The translations under genes were made by a program, and so were the position numbers. From Chryseobacterium aahli (GTDB taxonomy: Bacteria; Bacteroidota; Bacteroidia; Flavobacteriales; Weeksellaceae): a stretch of DNA of 64,000 bases. This document shows positions 8,093 to 15,329 of this stretch, in pieces. Every line of letters starts with the position of its first letter. Position 1 is the first letter of the stretch. The notes below the pieces were generated by a model, which made no database searches, was not told the origin of the DNA, and worked only from the letters and a program-made list of their open reading frames with translations. Where the stretch lies: contig NZ_JALDNB010000005.1 of NCBI RefSeq assembly GCF_022699665.1, forward strand, positions 119,291 through 183,290, written 5' to 3'.

Positions 8093-8482
8093 ATGAGTTC
8101 AATATTCACAAAAATCATCAACGGCGAAATTCCTGCTTACAAAATTGCAGAGAATGAGGATTTTATTGCTTTTTTAGATGCAATGCCTTTGGTGAAAGGT
8201 CATACGTTGATCATTCCCAAAAAGGAAGTCGATTTGATTTTTGACCTTGAAGGTGATAAGTACAAAAACCTTTGGGGATTTGCTCAGGAAGTTGCGAAAA
8301 AAGTAAAAAATGGAATTCCATGCATAAGAGTTGGAGTAGCTGTAGTAGGGCTTGAAGTTCCTCATGCTCATATTCATCTGATACCTTTGCAGAAAGTAGA
8401 AGATATGAATTTTAAAAACGAACGGCTGAAGTTATCTGTAGAAGAATATACAGAAATTCAAAATTCAATAATTAATTCTTAA
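8093..8482 (+). CDS. HIT family nucleotide hydrolase
   Basis: A 129-residue histidine-triad protein of the Hint/HinT branch. The start SSIFTKIINGEIPAYKI and HTLIIPKKE match the family, and the triad H91-A-H93-I-H95-L is intact, with H93 or H95 acting as the nucleophile region. These dimeric enzymes hydrolyse phosphoramidates or adenylates of nucleotides; the physiological substrate is unknown. It lies between greA and clpX on the same strand. Confidence 0.93.
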   Translation: MSSIFTKIINGEIPAYKIAENEDFIAFLDAMPLVKGHTLIIPKKEVDLIFDLEGDKYKNLWGFAQEVAKKVKNGIPCIRVGVAVVGLEVPHAHIHLIPLQKVEDMNFKNERLKLSVEEYTEIQNSIINS

Positions 8483-8543
8483 CAAAACAAGAGGTCGTGA
8501 AAAAGTAATTTTTTGCGATTTTCTTTCTTATATTTAAATTAAA

Positions 8544-9731
8544 ATGAATGCAAACCAATGTTCTTTCTGTGGCAAGAAAAGAAATGAAGTGCAAATGTTG
8601 GTCTCAGGACAAAACGGATTTATTTGCGAAAACTGCATCGAGCAGGCACATTCTATCGTAAAAGAAAGTGTTTCTCCTACAGGATATTCTCCTGCAGAAA
8701 CAATTGATGAATTAAAAAAACCAAAGCAGATAAAAGAATTTCTTGATCAGTATGTAATCGGGCAGGATCAGGCAAAAAAACAATTGTCAATTGCTGTTTA
8801 CAATCATTATAAAAGATTGCTTCACGCAAAAGAAGAAAACAGGGAGGTTGAGCTTGAGAAGTCTAACATCATCATGATCGGTGAGACAGGAACGGGTAAA
8901 ACTTTATTGGCAAAAACCATTGCTAAAGAACTGAATGTTCCTTTCTGTATCGTTGATGCAACGATTTTAACTGAAGCAGGGTATGTGGGTGAAGACGTAG
9001 AAAGTATTCTGTCAAGACTTCTGATGGTCGCTGACTACGATGTAGAAAAGGCGGAGAAAGGAATTGTTTTCATAGACGAAATTGATAAAATTGCAAGAAA
9101 ATCTGATAACCCAAGCATCACGAGAGATGTATCAGGAGAAGGTGTACAGCAAGGTTTGTTGAAGTTACTTGAAGGAAGTATTGTAAACGTTCCGCCACAA
9201 GGAGGAAGAAAACATCCGGATCAAAAATACATTCAGGTAAATACTCAAAATATTCTTTTCATTGCGGGTGGAGCTTTTGATGGTATCAAAGAAATTATCG
9301 AAAGAAGAATGAACAAGCAGGCAATTGGTTTTAGTTCAGAAAAAATTAACAAAGTAGGAGAGGATGATTATATATTAACAAATCTTAATGCTATTGATCT
9401 TCGCTCTTTTGGATTAATTCCTGAGCTTTTGGGGAGATTTCCAATCATCACTTATTTAGAGAAGTTGACTAAAGAAACGATGATAAGAATCATGACTGAA
9501 CCTAAAAATTCTATTACCAATCAATTCGTTGAACTTTTTAAGATGGATGGTACTAAACTGATCTTTACAGAAAGCTCAATCGATAAAATTGTAGAAGAGA
9601 CTATGGAAAAAGGTCTTGGTGCAAGAGGTCTTAGAGGAACTACTGAAAAAGTTTTGGAAGACTATATGTTTTCAATAGGAGAAGATGAAGAAATCACATT
9701 GACAGAAGATAATATTTTGATTAATAAGTGA
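8544..9731 (+). CDS. clpX: ATP-dependent Clp protease ATPase subunit ClpX
   Basis: ClpX unfolds tagged substrates and feeds them to ClpP. The N-terminal zinc domain has C6, C9, C28 and C31. Walker A is at 113-120 (GETGTGKT), the pore-1 loop is GYVG at 146-149, Walker B FIDEID is at 176-181, the RKH pore loop is at 222-224, the IGF loop that docks ClpP is at 261-263, and the sensor-2 block GARGLRG is at 359-365. At 395 residues it is slightly shorter than the usual 410-425. The second Walker A residue is Glu where E. coli has Pro (GPTGSGKT). No clpP is adjacent. Confidence 0.98.
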   Translation: MNANQCSFCGKKRNEVQMLVSGQNGFICENCIEQAHSIVKESVSPTGYSPAETIDELKKPKQIKEFLDQYVIGQDQAKKQLSIAVYNHYKRLLHAKEENREVELEKSNIIMIGETGTGKTLLAKTIAKELNVPFCIVDATILTEAGYVGEDVESILSRLLMVADYDVEKAEKGIVFIDEIDKIARKSDNPSITRDVSGEGVQQGLLKLLEGSIVNVPPQGGRKHPDQKYIQVNTQNILFIAGGAFDGIKEIIERRMNKQAIGFSSEKINKVGEDDYILTNLNAIDLRSFGLIPELLGRFPIITYLEKLTKETMIRIMTEPKNSITNQFVELFKMDGTKLIFTESSIDKIVEETMEKGLGARGLRGTTEKVLEDYMFSIGEDEEITLTEDNILINK

Positions 9732-9759
9732 AATTAACATTTTTTTTGAAAAAATGTTA

Positions 9760-9767
9760 TATCTTTG
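9760..9767 (+). promoter_or_regulatory. -7 promoter element of the T9SS cargo gene
   Basis: TATCTTTG fits TAnnTTTG and lies 38 bases before the ATG at 9806, directly after clpX. It indicates that the cargo gene is transcribed independently. Confidence 0.5.
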
Positions 9768-9805
9768 TCGGTGAAAATTGTATTAACACACAAAAATAAT
9801 ATACA

Positions 9806-11830
9806 ATGAAAAAAAATTTATTAGCTATAGGACTTTTGGCGATTGTTAGTTCTGTTCAGGCGCAGAATGTTCTACTACATGTAGATGACACGGCTAAAAT
9901 GTATGTAAGTGCAGGAACTCTCGTTTATAACGGTGGAGGCTTGCAATCTCGAGGTAGTGGAGTTATTGATCTTCATGGTAACATGATGGTTGTAGGTACT
10001 ACTGCTGATGGTATTAAAACAATACCTACTACAGGATCAGGTGGTACGTCAGTTACCCCAAACCCTACCAATGTTATTCTTAGAATAAATACACCAGGTA
10101 CCCCGGTTACTTCTACGTATGGACAGCTTTTTATTAAAGGGATCCCACAGAATAACATAACAGGATCGGTTGATAAAGAGTATGCAGCTACAAAACATGG
10201 TGCATATCAACAACTTGGTGTTCCGTTTTTCAATAAAACCTTTGCTTCTCTGAGCTCAGAGTTAGGTGGAGGATTTGATGAAATTAGATGGAATGGTAGA
10301 GAAATTCTAAAATGGAGCAATACGAACTTAAGATTTGATGGTTCTAATCCTCCAAGCACTCCAATTCCTAACGCAAGTGTTCCAGGCATTACAATTGGTT
10401 TAAATACCACAACAGCTTTAGCAGATAGAACTGCATATTATGCTGTAGGAACTAGTACTTATGTTCCTACTACATTAAGTACTGTGAAAGGTAGACCATT
10501 CGCAGACGGCGATGGTTTGGGTAGTGTTGCTGTTGGAACCAATACTGTAAATTTAACTCCTTCTACTATTCCGGCATCTTTTGGAACAGGTGGTAACAAT
10601 AGAAATGTATATCAAGAGAAGTATAATACATACATCGGTGATGCATTTGACCCTATTCCGGCATGGACGGCACCAACATTTGGAAAATATTTGTATCAGT
10701 ATGCCAATCCTTTTCTTACCAATATAGATTTATCTATGATTGGATTTGTTGAGGCAGGTGCATCTACAGATAATAATAATATATCAAACATTTGGGGTGT
10801 AATTGTTGATCCTCAAAATGTTACTTGGAATTCAAATACAGGTGGAACTGCAACGTATGCAGAAACTCAAAAGGTTACTTTTGATGTATCTGGAAAACCT
10901 ACTGGTAATTTGCCTAGTTTGGTTATCAAGCCTTTGAATACTTTTAAAATAAAACTGAGAACTGCTACAGCTCATACATTAGATTTCGATAACTTAAGAA
11001 GGTTTGCATTTACAGCAAGAACGGAAGATGCTGCTAATCCTTATTCAGTAACGGCGTCCAAGAATACAAACTCAGGTAGTATAAAACAGTTAGGTGTATT
11101 GGCACTTGATGCTGCAGGAAATCAGATTGGTGAAACTTTCTATGTTGTAGCACCTCACTTTACTACGGGTAATATAACTGACCCTAGTGTTGGTTCGGTA
11201 CAAGCAATGACTTCTACTACATCTGCAATGATTCAAACATTTGAAGAAAATGTGAATGGAGGAGTAGATTCTAATTATTCTTCTGCATATAGATTGTATA
11301 TTAATGAGGCTAATGAGAATAATTATAAAGGTAAAAGAATTGATTTAAGCATATTTGGTCAGAATGTAGCTTCACTTAAGTTTGAAGTTAGAGATGATAC
11401 TGTTTTAATTCCTAATAATACTCATACTTTATCTAGCGGTACCGGATTCTACTATAGTGTAGGTAACGGTCAGGCGGCTCAAGTTTATCAAGGAGCTACT
11501 ATTCCTGTAAATAGCTCAAACTTCGGACTTTATTATGGAGCTCCAGTGCCACAAGGTTCTCTAAATACAAGTGATTTAAATAAAAAGTCAAGAACATTAG
11601 TTACTTATAATCCTAATATTGATCATTACATAGTTCGTTTTGATTCAGATTGGAAATCTGCATCTATTGAGGTATTCGATGCAAGCGGCAAGTTGGTTAT
11701 TTCTGAAAAATCTGTGAAAACAGATTCAGACTACGTTATAAAATTAGATTCAAGTCTTAAGGCTTTCTATGTTGTAAAAGTAGTAGGTAACGACGGAACT
11801 ATAGTAAATAGCAAAATATTAATAAAATAA
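9806..11830 (+). CDS. Large secreted protein with T9SS C-terminal sorting domain
   Basis: A 674-residue exported protein with signal peptide MKKNLLAIGLLAIVSSVQAQ (cleavage after about residue 20). The long mature part is rich in Gly, Asn, Thr and Ser, typical of surface beta-structure, with no recognised catalytic motif. The last 80 residues (RTLVTYNPNIDHYIVRFDSDW, IEVFDASGKLV, YVIKLDSSLKAFYVVKVVG, SKILIK) follow the type A sorting-domain pattern that directs export through the type IX secretion system. sprA, encoding the translocon channel, lies 11 kb away. A 70-residue membrane protein gene begins 9 bases downstream. Confidence 0.8.
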   Translation: MKKNLLAIGLLAIVSSVQAQNVLLHVDDTAKMYVSAGTLVYNGGGLQSRGSGVIDLHGNMMVVGTTADGIKTIPTTGSGGTSVTPNPTNVILRINTPGTPVTSTYGQLFIKGIPQNNITGSVDKEYAATKHGAYQQLGVPFFNKTFASLSSELGGGFDEIRWNGREILKWSNTNLRFDGSNPPSTPIPNASVPGITIGLNTTTALADRTAYYAVGTSTYVPTTLSTVKGRPFADGDGLGSVAVGTNTVNLTPSTIPASFGTGGNNRNVYQEKYNTYIGDAFDPIPAWTAPTFGKYLYQYANPFLTNIDLSMIGFVEAGASTDNNNISNIWGVIVDPQNVTWNSNTGGTATYAETQKVTFDVSGKPTGNLPSLVIKPLNTFKIKLRTATAHTLDFDNLRRFAFTARTEDAANPYSVTASKNTNSGSIKQLGVLALDAAGNQIGETFYVVAPHFTTGNITDPSVGSVQAMTSTTSAMIQTFEENVNGGVDSNYSSAYRLYINEANENNYKGKRIDLSIFGQNVASLKFEVRDDTVLIPNNTHTLSSGTGFYYSVGNGQAAQVYQGATIPVNSSNFGLYYGAPVPQGSLNTSDLNKKSRTLVTYNPNIDHYIVRFDSDWKSASIEVFDASGKLVISEKSVKTDSDYVIKLDSSLKAFYVVKVVGNDGTIVNSKILIK

Positions 11831-11838
11831 ACTAAGAC

Positions 11839-12051
11839 ATGAAATTTCTTGTAAAAAAAATATTACCTCTTCTCTTTTTGGTAGTCTATGGTCTAAGTAG
11901 TGCACAAAACACACCAGGTACTCCATGTTTTCCAGGTGAGCCTTGTGAAAGACCAGCTGCACCAATTGATATGTACGTCTATGTTTTAGTAATCGCAGCC
12001 ATTTTGATGATTGCATATTTTGCTAAAAAATACAAGGCGCAAAAAATATAA
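11839..12051 (+). CDS. Small signal-peptide plus membrane-anchor protein
   Basis: Only 70 residues: a cleavable-looking signal peptide (MKFLVKKILPLLFLVVYGLSSAQ), a short Pro/Cys-rich spacer (TPGTPCFPGEPCERPAAP), one membrane helix (MYVYVLVIAAILMIAYFAKK) and a basic tail. Small proteins of this shape commonly sit directly after T9SS cargo genes in Chryseobacterium-like genomes; that pairing is recalled, not checked. It begins 9 bases after the cargo gene, so the two are very likely co-transcribed. Function unknown. Confidence 0.7.
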   Translation: MKFLVKKILPLLFLVVYGLSSAQNTPGTPCFPGEPCERPAAPIDMYVYVLVIAAILMIAYFAKKYKAQKI

Positions 12052-12071
12052 AAATTTTATTAAAATATTTT

Positions 12072-12104
12072 AAACTCTCTGATTAGTCAGAGAGTTTTTT
12101 TATT
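12072..12104 (+). terminator. Rho-independent terminator
   Basis: An 11-base-pair hairpin (arms 12072-12082 and 12087-12097, loop ttag) followed by Ts. It ends the cargo plus small membrane protein transcript. Confidence 0.88.
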
Positions 12105-12198
12105 TTTACATAATAAAATTGTGGTGATGCAAAATACAGGCACCTATGAAGAATATACAATTTTATACAATCCTTAAAAAAAGATTTAATATCTATAT

Positions 12199-13482
12199 AT
12201 GAAAAAGATATTCGTAGTATCAGGAATGTTGTGTGCATTCTCATTGCAGGCACAGTTTTCTGTAAACATTCAGGCACCCGCAGACTTTAAAGAGCAAGAA
12301 GCAATTTTATATACGCTCAATGGTTCTAAAGACATCATCGTTACAAAAGAGCTCAACAAGAATAATTCATGGACTTTTAAATATCCAAAAAACTATTCCG
12401 GGATGATGAAAGTTTTTTTTCCGAATACCAATAACAGCGTCAGCTTTATTTCTGAAAATAAGAATGTAAGTATCAAGCTTGAAACTCTTAATAACAAAGT
12501 TAAAAACGTTATTTATCAGGATGAAGCCAATGAATTGATGAACAGTATTCAGGAATCATCTCAAAAGAAGGAAATGATACTTCCAGCTCTGGCTCAAATA
12601 AAAGAATATTATAAAGACAATACAGATTTTGGTAAAGCACTTACATCAGAGATCGGAAGACTTTCCGGAACAAGTACTGCGGACTTTTCTAAACATCCTT
12701 TTATCTCTTATTACAATACCAATTATGCAAAATTTTTATCAAACGATCCTACCAAGAAAGTTAGCCAAGATGAAGTAATAGATTTCTTTGATAAGTCAAA
12801 TGACATGCTTGAGTCATCATCATTAGTAAGGCCTATTTTAGTATCTTTTCTAAACACTGGTGGAAATACCAATGTTGGGCAGTCTGTAGATAAATTATTA
12901 GACAAGCTAAAGGTAGAAACACCACGTGGACAAACCATTTTATCAGAATTGATTGATATTTTTGATATCTATGAGATGGCAGAGTTCAAAAATAAATATT
13001 TGACACTTGCGAAAAACCTGAAATGTACTATTACAGATAGATTGGCATCAACTATAAAGTCTAATGCAAATGTAGAAATTGGAGCGGTATTTCCTAATTA
13101 CAAATTTCAATCTGCGGTTAATACGACTGCAAAATCGATTGCTGATGTAAAGGCGGATAAAAAAGTGATTGTTTTTTGGTCTTCTACATGCTCTCACTGC
13201 GAAAGCGAACTTCCGAAACTTTTGGAAAAGTATAATGATATGAAAGCTAAAAATATTCAAATCATTGGTCTTTCTTTAGATTCTGATAAAGATTCTTACG
13301 CTAAGAAAATTGTAGCATTCCCATGGATCAATGATTCAGAATTAAGAGGGTGGAATAGTTCTTATGCAGAAACTTATAATGTACATGCAACACCAAGCTA
13401 TTTTATTTTGGATGCTAACAATAAGATTATCAGTAAACCAGACCATGTAGGTGATGTTTTAACATATTTAAATCTAAAATAA
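12199..13482 (+). CDS. Periplasmic TlpA-like thiol-disulfide oxidoreductase
   Basis: A 427-residue exported protein. The signal peptide ends at about residue 19 (FSLQAQ), followed by a DUF4369-like beta N-terminal region and a helical middle. A C-terminal thioredoxin domain starts near residue 293 with VFPNYKFQ. The active site is C331-S-H-C334, and the cis-proline loop is HATPSYFILD. Such TlpA/ResA-like proteins reduce disulfides in the periplasm, for example in cytochrome c maturation or for secreted proteins; the partner here is unknown. The preceding terminator separates it from the T9SS cargo pair. Confidence 0.9.
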   Translation: MKKIFVVSGMLCAFSLQAQFSVNIQAPADFKEQEAILYTLNGSKDIIVTKELNKNNSWTFKYPKNYSGMMKVFFPNTNNSVSFISENKNVSIKLETLNNKVKNVIYQDEANELMNSIQESSQKKEMILPALAQIKEYYKDNTDFGKALTSEIGRLSGTSTADFSKHPFISYYNTNYAKFLSNDPTKKVSQDEVIDFFDKSNDMLESSSLVRPILVSFLNTGGNTNVGQSVDKLLDKLKVETPRGQTILSELIDIFDIYEMAEFKNKYLTLAKNLKCTITDRLASTIKSNANVEIGAVFPNYKFQSAVNTTAKSIADVKADKKVIVFWSSTCSHCESELPKLLEKYNDMKAKNIQIIGLSLDSDKDSYAKKIVAFPWINDSELRGWNSSYAETYNVHATPSYFILDANNKIISKPDHVGDVLTYLNLK

Positions 13483-13483
13483 T

Positions 13484-13514
13484 TTTGGTAAATGTTAAAT
13501 ATTTTATATATTTG
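13484..13514 (+). promoter_or_regulatory. Promoter of tRNA-Met
   Basis: TTTG at 13484-13487, 19 bases of spacer, then TATATTTG at 13507-13514. This is a full match to the Bacteroidota -33/-7 promoter (TTTG, TAnnTTTG), 12 bases before the tRNA. Confidence 0.8.
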
Positions 13515-13526
13515 CACCACCAAAAA

Positions 13527-13600
13527 GGCGAGGTAGCTCAGTCGGTTAGAGCGCAGGATTCATAACCCTGAGGTCACGGGTTCAATTCCCGTCTTCGCTA
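13527..13600 (+). tRNA. tRNA-Met (anticodon CAU)
   Basis: A 74-base cloverleaf. The acceptor ggcgagg pairs with cttcgct (two G-U pairs), the D arm contains agctcagtcggttagagc, and the anticodon loop is ttcataa with CAT. The T arm is cgggttcaattcccg and the discriminator is A. The CCA end is not encoded (acag follows). The G-U first acceptor pair argues against initiator tRNA; elongator Met or Ile2 (lysidine-modified CAU) cannot be distinguished with certainty by eye. Confidence 0.93.
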
Positions 13601-13604
13601 CAGT

Positions 13605-13629
13605 AAAACCCCTAGTAATAGGGGTTTTT
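13605..13629 (+). terminator. Terminator of tRNA-Met
   Basis: A perfect 9-base-pair hairpin (aaaacccct / aggggtttt, loop agtaat) ending in a T-run, five bases after the tRNA. Confidence 0.9.
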
Positions 13630-14146
13630 GTCGTTTATATATTCTGTTCCGATTTTTTTATACTAAAAAGGTCGTTATTTCTTTAAGATTAGATAATAAT
13701 ACTTGCAACTTAATTTTTGTTTTAAAAATTTATTGATTTAAGTAAACGATTGCACACTTTTAATTAAAGATTCTAAAGGAAAAATCTTGTAAAATTTCAT
13801 TAAATTTTCATTTTGAAGCAATGAGCTAATATTTTAAGTGAAAATTTTACTCTTTTGCAGGCTTTTTTGTCGCAATAGGCTCAATGTTTCCTAAAAATTA
13901 GTTCAAAAATTGATTTTTTTTTAAAATTTCAATAAAAAATACAATTATTTTATTGAGTAAATTTAATATAATAATACTTGTTTCTTATTGATAAATTAAT
14001 GATTTTTTTTATTTTTTTTAATAAATGTTCAAACATAAGAACAAAATGTAACTAATAAGTAAATCATTGAAAAGAGATTAATAAAAGAGGTGAATCTAAG
14101 AAATCATAAAGTTTTCTTAAAGTTTAATTAAAATAGGGGATCTGAT
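13630..14146. other. Gene-free AT-rich stretch
   Basis: About 520 bases with no convincing reading frame on either strand and no recognised RNA. It is strongly AT-rich with several T- and A-tracts. A 9-base inverted repeat (aaattttca / tgaaaattt) near 13800-13850 is within what AT-rich DNA gives by chance. It separates tRNA-Met from the candidate small RNA. Confidence 0.6.
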
Positions 14147-14176
14147 TTTGAAATATGAATTATTGTTGTATTTTTA
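14147..14176 (+). promoter_or_regulatory. Promoter of the candidate small RNA
   Basis: TTTG at 14147-14150, an 18-base spacer and TATTTTTA at 14169-14176. This differs from TTTG / TAnnTTTG only at the last base. It would start a transcript near 14182. Confidence 0.5.
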
Positions 14177-14181
14177 CAAAG

Positions 14182-14269
14182 CCTTGAATGAGGGAACAAG
14201 TCAAGGTAATAAATTTTTTTTCATCATTTGTGTTTTTAGAATCGTATCGCCTGATACGATTCTTTTTTT
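14182..14269 (+). ncRNA. Candidate small non-coding RNA, about 88 nt
   Basis: Downstream of a promoter-like sequence lies a hairpin with arms ccttga (14182-14187) and tcaagg (14201-14206) and a 13-base loop atgagggaacaag. A T-rich linker follows, then a terminator hairpin of 11 base pairs with a T-run. There is no reading frame. The T-run is on the plus strand only, so the terminator cannot serve the minus-strand gene that ends at 14274. It may belong to a known Bacteroidota RNA family (Flavo-1 is one to test) or be new. Confidence 0.5.
14238..14269 (+). terminator. Terminator of the candidate small RNA
   Basis: A perfect 11-base-pair stem (agaatcgtatc / gatacgattct, loop gcct) followed by Ts on the plus strand. 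On the minus strand the hairpin is followed by As, so it is directional. Confidence 0.88.
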
Positions 14270-14273
14270 GTTT

Positions 14274-15329
14274 TTACTTTTCGTAATGAACTAACAAATC
14301 AATGAAATAAGAATAAGTAACCGAACCTTCCTGCTGATTACTTTTTAAAAATAGATTATTTGTAAACCCGAAAAAATCATTAAGCCATCCTTGATGTTGT
14401 AAGATGAACTCTCTTTCATAAGCTCTGTCTCTTTTCATTCCTGCAGAGTAATTTTTAAGCGCATTATTAACGAACTTTTCATCTTCATAGACAATAGAGT
14501 TCAAAAGACTTTTTAAAGTAAAATATTCGGTACTGTATCTAAGTTCAGGATTAGATGAATTAATGCCAATTAAATATCCGATAAAATTGGCTTCTTGTTC
14601 ACGGGCAAATCCGAGCTGATGTGAACTTTCATGAGCCAGAGTAAAGAGTAGATAAGAAGACGGTAATTCGGCGTTATATTGAGCTTCTGCGGTGAAAGGA
14701 TTGTAATATCCCAAGATACCCGTAAAACTCATTACATTTTTAAATAAACTTGGTTTAATAGAATTAACTTTATCTGTCTTTTTATTAGAAATGAAAGATG
14801 GAAGTTTATTTTGCTGATTCAGAATTTCAACCTGAATATTTTTGATATTTAAAACATTAAAAACTCCTTGTTGATTTTCATTGACAAGCAATCTTGTCTG
14901 TTTGCATTTTTCAAGGTATTTTAGAGCTAAATTTTTTCTTTTTTCTAGTGTAATTTCTGTTTCGGGAAGTTTTGCAATAATCGGTTTTTGAAAGTAAAGC
15001 ATTCCCCAAAAAATCTGATATGTAAAATAAAAGATGTTGATGAGAATCAGTATTTTCAAAAGTGACTCATTTCGACTCTTCTTCTTAAAACATTTAATTA
15101 TAAAATAGAAAAGAAAAATTCCCAACAAAATATATAATACGTCTCCAACTGAAAACGGAATCCAAGAAAATAAAAGCTGATGTATTTTTTTTTGAATTTC
15201 AAAAAAGCTTTCAAAGGCGGAAATCATAAATCTCAGCTTTGAAAATATAAAGAACAAAAGAATTTGGACAACTAAAATAGCTGTCCAAAATCTTTTTTTA
15301 TGATATGTTTTTATAATATTAATGTCCAC
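14274..15329 (-). CDS. DUF3810 membrane protein with zincin-like HExxH
   Basis: A 351-residue protein. Three membrane helices lie at about 15-30, 60-80 and 93-112. A soluble region then carries H233-E-S-S-H237 followed by LGFAREQEANFIGYL, the layout of a gluzincin-type metallopeptidase with the third ligand in the EANF helix. This is the defining feature of DUF3810, a Bacteroidota family of unknown role. The start overlaps the end of the upstream transporter gene by 11 bases, so they are translationally coupled. Proteolytic activity is inferred from the motif only. Confidence 0.85.
   Translation of the reverse strand: MDINIIKTYHKKRFWTAILVVQILLFFIFSKLRFMISAFESFFEIQKKIHQLLFSWIPFSVGDVLYILLGIFLFYFIIKCFKKKSRNESLLKILILINIFYFTYQIFWGMLYFQKPIIAKLPETEITLEKRKNLALKYLEKCKQTRLLVNENQQGVFNVLNIKNIQVEILNQQNKLPSFISNKKTDKVNSIKPSLFKNVMSFTGILGYYNPFTAEAQYNAELPSSYLLFTLAHESSHQLGFAREQEANFIGYLIGINSSNPELRYSTEYFTLKSLLNSIVYEDEKFVNNALKNYSAGMKRDRAYEREFILQHQGWLNDFFGFTNNLFLKSNQQEGSVTYSYFIDLLVHYEK

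Noticed and set aside
13630..14146. Search for tmRNA, RNase P RNA, 6S RNA or a riboswitch in the gap after tRNA-Met
   Set aside because: No conserved core sequences of these RNAs were recognised; only the short unit at 14182-14269 has convincing stems.
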